NCBI GenBank assembly: GCA_017937485.1
Contig: JAGBDN010000050.1
Location: 19,799 to 83,798, forward strand
Reading direction: 5' to 3'
From: Thermoguttaceae bacterium
GTDB lineage: Bacteria > Planctomycetota > Planctomycetia > Pirellulales > Thermoguttaceae
DNA length: 64,000 nucleotides
Part shown: piece by piece, positions 35,700 through 42,330 of the stretch
How the letters are laid out: each line of letters starts with the position of its first letter
Position numbering within the stretch: the first letter of the stretch is position 1
Position numbers and translations under genes: made by a program
The notes under the pieces: model-generated
Database searches by the model: none
The model's input: only the letters and a program-made list of their open reading frames with translations
What the model was told of the DNA's origin: nothing

Positions 35700-36809
35700 A
35701 TGGAAAAATCAAAGGTTTATTTTGCGGACTTTCACGCGACCCCGAACGAAACGCTCCTTCAAAAGTTGCGTCGCCTGATCGACCGCGCCGGGTACGCTTC
35801 GCTCGACTTGAAGGACAAGTTCGTCGCGCTGAAAATTCACTTCGGCGAAATGGGGAACTTGGCGTATATGCGTCCGAATTACGCCCGCGTCGTCGCCGAC
35901 TTCACGAAGGAACTCGGCGGCAAGCCGTTCCTGACCGACGCGAACACGCTCTACGTCGGGAGCCGTAAAAACGCGATCGACCACATCGAAACCGCGTACC
36001 GCAACGGCTTCGATCCGTTCGTTACCGGCTGCCACGTCGTGATCGCCGACGGTCTCAAAGGCACCGACGAAGTTCTCGTTCCGATCAAGGGCGAGTACGT
36101 TCAAGAGGCGAAAATCGGACGCGCGGTGATGGACGCCGACGTCGTCGTGTCGCTGACGCACTTCAAAATGCACGAGTGCGCGGGCGCCGGCGGGGCGTTG
36201 AAGAATATCGGGATGGGGTGCGGTTCGCGCGCCGGGAAGATGGAGATGCACTCGAGCGGGAAGCCGATCGTCGACCATTCGCTTTGCGTCGGTTGCCGCG
36301 TTTGCGCTCAAACCTGCGCTCACGACGCGATTTCCTTCGACGCCGCGAACGGGAACAAAGCGACGATTAACGTCGACAAATGCGCCGGTTGCGGTCGTTG
36401 CATCGGTCGTTGCCCGAAAGACGCGGTCGGGGCGGCGATGGACGAGTCGTTTGAAATTTTGAACAAGAAGATTTGCGAATATTCGTTGGCCGTTCTGCAA
36501 GGGCGCCCGTCGTTCCACATCGCGTTGGTCAACGACGTTTCGCCGTTCTGCGACTGCCACGCCGAAAACGACATTCCGGTCGTTCCGAACGTCGGGATGT
36601 TCGCGTCGTTCGACCCGGTCGCCCTCGACTTGGCTTGCGCCGAAGCGGTCAACAAACAGCCGATCGTTCCGAACAGCGCGCTCGCGAAGAAGACGCCGAA
36701 CGGCGACCACTTCCACACGATGCACCCGACGACGAACTGGCGCTCGGTCGTCGAATACGGCGCGAAACTCGGGCTCGGCTCGCTCGATTACGAGCTGATC
36801 GAAATTTGA
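35700..36809 (+). CDS. DUF362 domain iron-sulfur protein
   Basis: A 369-residue protein: an N-terminal DUF362 domain (KIHFGEMGNLAYMRP, GCHVVIADGL, SLTHFKMHECAGAGGALKNIGMG) followed at about residues 200-245 by a two-cluster ferredoxin insert, CVGCRVCAQTC and CAGCGRCIGRCP, giving eight cysteines for two [4Fe-4S] clusters. Redox function is likely; the substrate of this family is not established. Its TGA (36807-36809) overlaps the first possible TTG of coaX, so the two genes are translationally linked. A TATAAT word lies at 35571-35576, but no -35 is evident. Confidence 0.92.
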   Translation: MEKSKVYFADFHATPNETLLQKLRRLIDRAGYASLDLKDKFVALKIHFGEMGNLAYMRPNYARVVADFTKELGGKPFLTDANTLYVGSRKNAIDHIETAYRNGFDPFVTGCHVVIADGLKGTDEVLVPIKGEYVQEAKIGRAVMDADVVVSLTHFKMHECAGAGGALKNIGMGCGSRAGKMEMHSSGKPIVDHSLCVGCRVCAQTCAHDAISFDAANGNKATINVDKCAGCGRCIGRCPKDAVGAAMDESFEILNKKICEYSLAVLQGRPSFHIALVNDVSPFCDCHAENDIPVVPNVGMFASFDPVALDLACAEAVNKQPIVPNSALAKKTPNGDHFHTMHPTTNWRSVVEYGAKLGLGSLDYELIEI

Positions 36810-36823
36810 GCGGACGGGATAAA

Positions 36824-37756
36824 TTGAACGGTTTGAACGGACGGGGCGCTTTGGACGTTTTAGGCGATCGCGGCGAACGAGGGCGAACGCGCCCCTTTTT
36901 CGCGGTCGACGTCGGGAACACGCGGACGAAAATCGGGTTTTGGCGCGACGTCGAGAGCGGCCCGTTCCCGGACGCCGAGTTCGCCGACGCGTCGGAAACG
37001 TTCGAGGCGGTCGGCGCTTGGCTCCGTTCGCCTGCGTTTGACGGCGTCGGCGCGGCGCGTTGGCTCGTTTCGAGCGTCAACGACCGCAAGGCGTCAGCGC
37101 TCGAAGCGGCGGTTCGACGTTTTCGTCCGCTCGACGCGTTTTCGACGCTCCGGCTCGCCGACGTTCCGATTCCGGTCGAGTACGACTATCCGGAAAAACT
37201 CGGGATCGACCGCGCCGTCGCGGCGTTCGCGGGCGTCCGGCTTCTTGGGGCGGGACGTCCGTTTTTGGCGGTCGACGTCGGAACCGCCGCGACGATCGAT
37301 TGGGTCGACGAGCGCGGCGTCTTCCGGGGCGGCGCGATTTTGCCGGGGCCCCGGTTGATCGCGGAGTCGTTGCAAGCGAAAACGGCGAACCTCCCGGCGC
37401 TCGACGATCCGGAGCGCGAAGGGGCGCGAACGTTCGATTATCCGGCGACCGAGACGACGAAAGCGATTCGGCTCGGCGTCGTTTACTCGTTGGTCGGCGC
37501 GATTTCGGCGTTTTATTGGCAAACGCGGCGGCGGCTCTTGGAAGGCGGTTCCGACCCGACGTGGCTCGCGCTCTTAATCGCCGGGGGCGACGCGCGAGCG
37601 ACCGAGCGGCGGTTGCGAACTCTTTTCGACGATTGGGAAGCGAGTTTCGGCGCCGATTTTGCGTTTCCGCGACCGGAAATCGTCGTCGAACCGCGGTTGC
37701 TGTCGTTCGGTTTGCGAGAAATCGCGCGGTCGACGAGCGGCGAGAAACGCGGTTGA
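36824..37756 (+). CDS. coaX: Type III pantothenate kinase
   Basis: Phosphorylates pantothenate, the first step of CoA synthesis. Motifs: FFAVDVGNTRTKIGFW (ATP phosphate-binding), GIDRAVAAFAGVRLLG (pantothenate and catalytic Asp), FLAVDVGTAATIDWV, GGAILPGPRLI and ATETTKAIRLG. There is no ATG or GTG before the domain; TTG codons at 36806, 36824, 36833 and 36851 are all in frame. I take 36824 (310 residues) because a GGACGGGA stretch lies just upstream, but the true start is uncertain. Arranged head to tail with the DUF362 gene. Confidence 0.88.
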   Translation: MNGLNGRGALDVLGDRGERGRTRPFFAVDVGNTRTKIGFWRDVESGPFPDAEFADASETFEAVGAWLRSPAFDGVGAARWLVSSVNDRKASALEAAVRRFRPLDAFSTLRLADVPIPVEYDYPEKLGIDRAVAAFAGVRLLGAGRPFLAVDVGTAATIDWVDERGVFRGGAILPGPRLIAESLQAKTANLPALDDPEREGARTFDYPATETTKAIRLGVVYSLVGAISAFYWQTRRRLLEGGSDPTWLALLIAGGDARATERRLRTLFDDWEASFGADFAFPRPEIVVEPRLLSFGLREIARSTSGEKRG

Positions 37757-37963
37757 AGTCCGTTAAAGTTGTTGCAACCGTTAAAATTTAATGAAATCGC
37801 GTCGAATATTGGCGGCGATACGTCGTCGCCGCGTTTGTGAATTATCGTCGAATGGCGGTTGCTTTCATTCGACTTGCGAAAAATCGCGCGGTCGACGAAC
37901 GTCGTCAAAGAACGCGGTTGAGATTCGTTAATATCGTTGCGACCGTTAAATTTTAACATCGTC
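37683..37963 (+). repeat. Decayed tandem copy of the coaX 3' end
   Basis: Copy 1 (37683-37805) covers the last 25 codons of coaX, the stop and downstream bases. Copy 2 (37845-37963) repeats it at an offset of 162 bases, with roughly four in five bases the same, sharing for example AAATCGCGCGGTCGACGA. The gap 37757-38212 otherwise holds GTTAAAATCGTTTTAATCGTTAAAA-type words and the recR promoter. Confidence 0.85.
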
Positions 37964-38095
37964 GCTTGTTGTTTGCGCTTGACGCGGCGTTAAAATCGTT
38001 TTAATCGTTAAAACGCTTGCCGATAAAGAAGCGGGAAAAACGGAACGGGCGGCGAAAAATTTTCCACCCGGGACGTCAGGCGTCCTACCTGACCC

Positions 38096-38123
38096 TTGAA
38101 ACGTCGCCGCGACGGAGTAAAAT
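38096..38123 (+). promoter_or_regulatory. Promoter of recR
   Basis: TTGAAA at 38096-38101, 16-base spacer, TAAAAT at 38118-38123, about 90 bases before the recR start. Confidence 0.65.
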
Positions 38124-38212
38124 AAGGATAAACGGCGCCGAGGAGCGGAACGCGACTGAAAAAAATGGGACGTTCCGCTTTTCAACGACCGACAAAAGGA
38201 ACGAAACAAAAA

Positions 38213-38812
38213 ATGATCGAATTAACCGATTCCGTCGCGAAAACGATGAAAGAGTTTGAAAAACTTCCCGGCGTCGGGAAGAAATCGGCCGAACGCATCG
38301 TTTACCACCTCCTGAAGACGACGCCGGACGAAGCGTTCGCGCTTGCCGACGCGATTCGTTCGATGAAGGAAAACGTTCGGTACTGCAAACATTGCTTCAA
38401 CCTTTCGGAAGAGGAGGTTTGCGACATTTGCCGCGACGAACGCCGCGACCGTTCGATTCTTTGCGTCGTCGAACAGCCCCGCGACTTGATCGCGTTGGAG
38501 CAAACCGGTTGTTATCGCGGACTTTATCACGTCCTGTTGGGGCGCGTTTCGCCGCTCGACGGGGTCGGCTCCGATCAGCTGACGATCGACGCGTTGGTAA
38601 AACGGGTAAAAACGGGCGACTTTAAGGAGTTGGTGATGGCGACGAACCCGACCGTCGAAGGGGACGGCACCGCGCTCGCGATCACCAACCGCCTGGACGG
38701 CGCCGCGATTAAGATCACCCGACTCGCGCGCGGCGTTACGACCGGAAGTTCGCTCGAGTTCGCGAACAAGGAAATGCTTTCGGACGCGATTTCCGGTCGC
38801 CAACAATTTTGA
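38213..38812 (+). CDS. recR: Recombination mediator protein RecR
   Basis: A 199-residue RecR, which with RecF/RecO loads RecA onto gapped DNA. It has the HhH LPGVGKKSAERIVYHLL, the zinc site CKHCFNLSEEEVCDIC, the Toprim domain (ILCVVEQPRDLIALE to LVMATNPTVEGDGTALAI) and the C-terminal Walker-B-like region RLARGVTTGSSLEFAN. ATG 38213 has AAGGAA upstream; a longer frame from 38165 adds unrelated residues. It lies directly upstream of recA, with 266 bases of repeated noncoding DNA between. Confidence 0.97.
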   Translation: MIELTDSVAKTMKEFEKLPGVGKKSAERIVYHLLKTTPDEAFALADAIRSMKENVRYCKHCFNLSEEEVCDICRDERRDRSILCVVEQPRDLIALEQTGCYRGLYHVLLGRVSPLDGVGSDQLTIDALVKRVKTGDFKELVMATNPTVEGDGTALAITNRLDGAAIKITRLARGVTTGSSLEFANKEMLSDAISGRQQF

Positions 38813-38858
38813 GCGGCGACGTTTGCCCGGTCGCGACGTCTTAGACGGCGACGTCTTG

Positions 38859-38945
38859 CGCGGATTTTAACGGTCGCGCCGGTTTTAACGCCGGCGTTTT
38901 GCGGCGATTTTGCGAATCGCGCCGGTTTTGCCGTCGACGAGGCGG
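38859..38945 (+). repeat. Short degenerate tandem repeat between recR and recA
   Basis: Two units of about 40 bases built on GCGGATTTTAACGGTCGCG and GCGATTTTGCGAATCGCG, each followed by GCCGGTTTT and a GCCGNCG tail. No gene or SOS-type operator is visible before recA. Confidence 0.5.
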
Positions 38946-39078
38946 ACGCTTTTTCGCTAAAACGGCGAGAAGCGGAGAAAATGCGGCGAGAGCGCGGTAA
39001 AAATTTAACGATTAACCGATTTTTAACGGCTGTTTGCGGCGTTTAACGTCGCGCTAATCAAATAATAAGGACGAAAAT

Positions 39079-40239
39079 ATGGCGAAACGAAGCGCGAAAT
39101 CGGAAAGCGCGGCCGCGAAGAGCGCGAAAAAAATCTCGAAAATTCAAGCGTTGTACGACCAAAACCCGGAACTGAAATCGGCGGTCGACCAAATTGAAAA
39201 GATGTACGGTCAAGGCGCGATTATGCCGCTCGGGCTCGACGCGGCGCCGGGGCTCGACGGCATTTCGACCGGTTCGCTGTCCCTTGACATTGCGCTTGGC
39301 GGTCGGGGGATTCCGCGCGGTCGCATCGTCGAAATTTTCGGCCCGGAATCGAGCGGGAAAACGACGCTGACCCTGCACATCGTCGCGCAAGCGCAAAAGA
39401 CCGGCGGCGTCGCGGCGTTCGTCGACGCGGAACACGCGTTCGACCCGAGTTGGGCGAAGCGTCTCGGCGTCGACTTGGAATCGCTCCTCGTCAGCCAACC
39501 GAGCAGCGGGGAAGAGGCGATGCGCATCACCGAAATGTTGGTGAAGACGAACGCGGTCGACGTGATCGTCGTCGACTCGGTCGCGGCGCTCGTTCCGGAA
39601 AAGGAATTGCAAGGCGAAATCGGCGACTCGCACGTCGGTTTGCAAGCGCGCCTGATGAGCCAATCGCTCCGCAAGCTGACCGGCGCGATCGCGAAGAGCA
39701 AAACGGCGGTCATCTTCATCAACCAAATCCGCGAAAAAATCGGCGTGATGTTCGGTTCGCCGGAGACGACGCCGGGCGGGAAGGCGTTGAAATTTTACTG
39801 CTCCTGCCGCATCGACGTGCGCCGCATCGGCCAAATCAAAGAGGGCGAAAACGTCGTCGGGCAACGAGTTAAGGCGAAAATCGTCAAGAACAAGGTCGCG
39901 CCGCCGTTCCGCGTCGCCGAGTTCGATATGATGCACGCGGGCGGAATCAGTTACGAGGGCGACGTTCTCGACCTCGCCATCGCGAAGAAGATCGTCGTTA
40001 AGTCGGGCGCTTGGTTCCGATACGGCGACCAACAGCTCGGGCAAGGTCGCGAAAAGGTGCGCGCCGCGTTGCAACAAGACCCGGAACTTTTGGAAACGCT
40101 CAAAGAGGAGATTATGTCGACGTTGGTTGTCGCGGACGAAGACGGCGTCGCGCCGGGCCCGAACCAAGACGACGAAGAGCCGGACGAACTCGACGACGAA
40201 CTGGAAGACGGCGGCGAAGACGAAGAAGACGACTTCTAA
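39079..40239 (+). CDS. recA: Recombinase RecA
   Basis: A 386-residue RecA: strand exchange and LexA/repressor co-protease. It has Walker [21 protein letters not shown], Walker [16 protein letters not shown], loop L1 [10 protein letters not shown], loop L2 [21 protein letters not shown], and a very acidic C-terminal tail ([23 protein letters not shown]). Lys/Ala-rich residues 1-20 precede the fold. A probable GGA site lies upstream of the ATG (AATAAGGACGAAAAT). I find no convincing LexA box in 38813-39078. Confidence 0.98.
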   Translation: MAKRSAKSESAAAKSAKKISKIQALYDQNPELKSAVDQIEKMYGQGAIMPLGLDAAPGLDGISTGSLSLDIALGGRGIPRGRIVEIFGPESSGKTTLTLHIVAQAQKTGGVAAFVDAEHAFDPSWAKRLGVDLESLLVSQPSSGEEAMRITEMLVKTNAVDVIVVDSVAALVPEKELQGEIGDSHVGLQARLMSQSLRKLTGAIAKSKTAVIFINQIREKIGVMFGSPETTPGGKALKFYCSCRIDVRRIGQIKEGENVVGQRVKAKIVKNKVAPPFRVAEFDMMHAGGISYEGDVLDLAIAKKIVVKSGAWFRYGDQQLGQGREKVRAALQQDPELLETLKEEIMSTLVVADEDGVAPGPNQDDEEPDELDDELEDGGEDEEDDF

Positions 40240-40294
40240 TCGCAACCGCGCGTTCGGGCTGAAAAGAAAACGCGGAAAATAACGGCGGACGGAA

Positions 40295-40540
40295 ACGGCG
40301 GCGAGTCGGTTTCCGTCCGCTTTGACGTTGAGTCGCGCGACGGGCCGGTTTGCCGTTGAGTCAAGAACGGGAAGCGTCTCGTTTGAGCGACGTTCTCCGA
40401 GACGGCGGCGAGTCGTTTTTCGTCCGTTTGGGGTGATTGCTCGACTGCTCGTCTCGTTGTTAAGTTAAAAGACGAGAAACGTTTCGTTTGGGCGAATCGC
40501 TCGTCGAGGCGGCGGCAAGTTGTTTTTCGTTCGCTTTTAA
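40295..40540 (+). repeat. Tandem 107-bp units downstream of recA
   Basis: Three copies begin at 40295, 40402 and about 40509 (offset 107 each time). Each opens with an ACGGCGGCGAGTCG-like core and TTTTTCGTCCG; units 1 and 2 end with an AAGCGTCTCGTTTGAGCGA-like block. The third is cut short at about 40540. The copies are strongly diverged in the middle. Confidence 0.75.
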
Positions 40541-40617
40541 GCAATTTACGAGGGCGCCGTTCCGGCGTTCAAAATTGAAAACAGTCGTATCGCGGCGACG
40601 TTAAAAGCGCAAAAAAG

Positions 40618-40660
40618 AAACCGCGTCGTCGGAGGAAACGCTCCGGCGGCGCGGTTTTTT
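40618..40660 (+). terminator. Rho-independent terminator between recA and the RnfC-like gene
   Basis: A 17-bp stem (AAACCGCGTCGTCGGAG with CTCCGGCGGCGCGGTTT, two G-T pairs), a 6-base loop and six T. It lies in the convergent gap, and the A-rich left side lets it act on both strands. Confidence 0.8.
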
Positions 40661-40683
40661 AACGTCGTTAAACGGGAAGTTTA

Positions 40684-40763
40684 GCGGTTTTAGCGACTTT
40701 GCCGATTAAGGCGCGGCGATTTTAACGCTTTCGCCGATTACAACGCGGCGATTTTGACGCTTT
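40684..40763 (-). repeat. Tandem 32-bp copies at the 3' end of the RnfC-like gene
   Basis: The in-gene copy 40733-40763 (GCCGATTACAACGCGGCGAT...) is repeated downstream at 40701-40731 with GCCGATTAAGGCGCGGCGAT; a weaker partial copy is at 40684-40700. On the coding strand both copies read ESVKIAA and then a short tail. Confidence 0.7.
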
Positions 40764-42072
40764 CCGGCGAAACGGCGACGACCGTTCCGTCGATCGACGC
40801 GTGAACGTCGGCGCCGAGGGCCGTTTTGCCGTCGGCGACCGGGCGCGTTCCGATCGTTTGGCCGCGTCGAACCGTCTCGCCGACTGAAACGACCGCGACG
40901 CAAGGCGCGCCGATATGTTGCTTCAACGGAATTTCGACCGATTTTGGTTGGTAAACGCCGGCGAGAAGCGGGCCCTTGTTGACGAAACCGTCGAGGCCGA
41001 TTCGCTGCATCAGTCGGGAAGTCGGCGTTTGGCGGAAGGCGAGCAACGCGTCGGCGCGTTCCGGATGGAACGGCGGGTTTTGCCAACGGCGGTTCTCGGC
41101 GAGAATGCGGCGTTTGTTTTGCAAGTTGACGCCGCGCGGGTCGAGCCCTTCCGGGCAAGAACAGTAACTGCAAAGGTTGCAGTCGGAACAGAATTGCGTT
41201 CCGGCGACGTCCGCTTCCCGCGACATATTGAAGCCGAGGCTCCGCATCGCTCGGTGCGGCTCGATCGGGTGTCCGAGGAGATAACGCGGGCAAAGCTCGG
41301 TGCAACGCGAGCATTGGTCGCAAGCGGCGCGACCGACGCGAGCCGTTTTGTTCCAATCCCAACTTTTGCGGTCGACGATGAAATGGTCGCGCGGCAAGAC
41401 GATGACGCCGCCGGTCGTTTTCGTTACCGGAACGTCGAGGTTCGGAACGAGCCGTCCCATCATCGCGCCGCCGACGACGAACGCCGGGTCGGGAATCGTC
41501 GCGCCGCCGGCCAGTTCGAGGCATTCGGCGAGCGTCGTCCCGAGCGGAACGCAAACGGTCGACGGATTTTTGACCGCGCCCGCGACCGAAACGTATTTGT
41601 CGACGACCGGCGTTTGACCGACGTTCGAAAGGTTGAGCGCCGTTTCGACGTTCATAACGACCGCGCCGACCGACAGCGGAATCGCTCCCGGCGCGATGAC
41701 TCGCCCAAGCGTCAAATAAACGAGAACGAACTCGTCGCCGGACGGGTAAACGTCCGGCAGCGGAACGATTCGCATATTCGGGCGAAGCGCGGCTTGCATC
41801 GCGGCGATCACCTTGGCGTATTTTTCCTTAATCCCGACGACCGCTTCTTTCGCGCCGACGAACTCGACCGCGCGCGCCAACCCTTCGACGATCGCCGCGG
41901 CGTCGCGCAGAATCAGCTCTTTGTCTTTATGCAACAACGGTTCGCACTCGGCCGCGTTCAAAACGACCGTATCCGCTTTGCCGGAAAGTTTGACGTGCGT
42001 CGGGAAGCCCGCGCCGCCCGCGCCGACGACGCCGAAACGCGCGACGTCTTCGGTAGTGATGGTGAGCGCCAT
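40738..42072 (-). CDS. RnfC/PduS-like iron-sulfur flavoprotein subunit
   Basis: A 444-residue protein with the RnfC/PduS layout: an N-terminal glycine-rich NADH/FMN region (GVVGAGGAGFPTHVKL, NAAECEPLLHKD), an SLBB-type domain (KYVSVAGAVKNPST), two [4Fe-4S] motifs (ACDQCSRCTELCPR, CSDCNLCSYCSCP) and a C-terminal barrel-sandwich region (GADVHASIDGTVVAV). Length and the ECEPLL motif fit PduS, the cobalamin reductase of metabolic microcompartments, and stand-alone RnfC relatives alike. Neither rnf nor shell-protein genes are in the window. It is monocistronic from the strong promoter at 42250-42278. Confidence 0.87.
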   Translation of the reverse strand: MALTITTEDVARFGVVGAGGAGFPTHVKLSGKADTVVLNAAECEPLLHKDKELILRDAAAIVEGLARAVEFVGAKEAVVGIKEKYAKVIAAMQAALRPNMRIVPLPDVYPSGDEFVLVYLTLGRVIAPGAIPLSVGAVVMNVETALNLSNVGQTPVVDKYVSVAGAVKNPSTVCVPLGTTLAECLELAGGATIPDPAFVVGGAMMGRLVPNLDVPVTKTTGGVIVLPRDHFIVDRKSWDWNKTARVGRAACDQCSRCTELCPRYLLGHPIEPHRAMRSLGFNMSREADVAGTQFCSDCNLCSYCSCPEGLDPRGVNLQNKRRILAENRRWQNPPFHPERADALLAFRQTPTSRLMQRIGLDGFVNKGPLLAGVYQPKSVEIPLKQHIGAPCVAVVSVGETVRRGQTIGTRPVADGKTALGADVHASIDGTVVAVSPESVKIAAL

Positions 42073-42249
42073 TTTTCGATTCCTCTTGAAACGCGTCGGA
42101 AAACGGACGGGAGCAACGCAAAAACGTTAAATCGTTTAACTATAAACGTTAAAACGCGAAACGCTTCCGATTTCGCTCGGCGATTTTGACGAGCGAAAGG
42201 AGCGGAACGAACGCCGACCGACGCGGTTGAACGGTAATTCTTCCCCTAT

Positions 42250-42278
42250 ATTATAAAGGACGGGTAAAGTTTCGTCAA
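42250..42278 (-). promoter_or_regulatory. Strong sigma-70-type promoter of the RnfC-like gene
   Basis: Minus strand: TTGACG (42273-42278), exactly 17 bases, TATAAT (42250-42255). It gives a leader of about 170 bases. One of the best promoter matches in the window. Confidence 0.75.
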
Positions 42279-42330
42279 TCGGACGCGCCGCCGTTTTTCG
42301 AAAACGCCGATTTCGCCGCCGTTAAAATCG

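Noticed and set aside
38813..39078. LexA/SOS operator in front of recA
   Set aside because: I looked for GTTC-type or CTGT-type dyads and found none; the stretch is explained by tandem repeats and TTAACG words.
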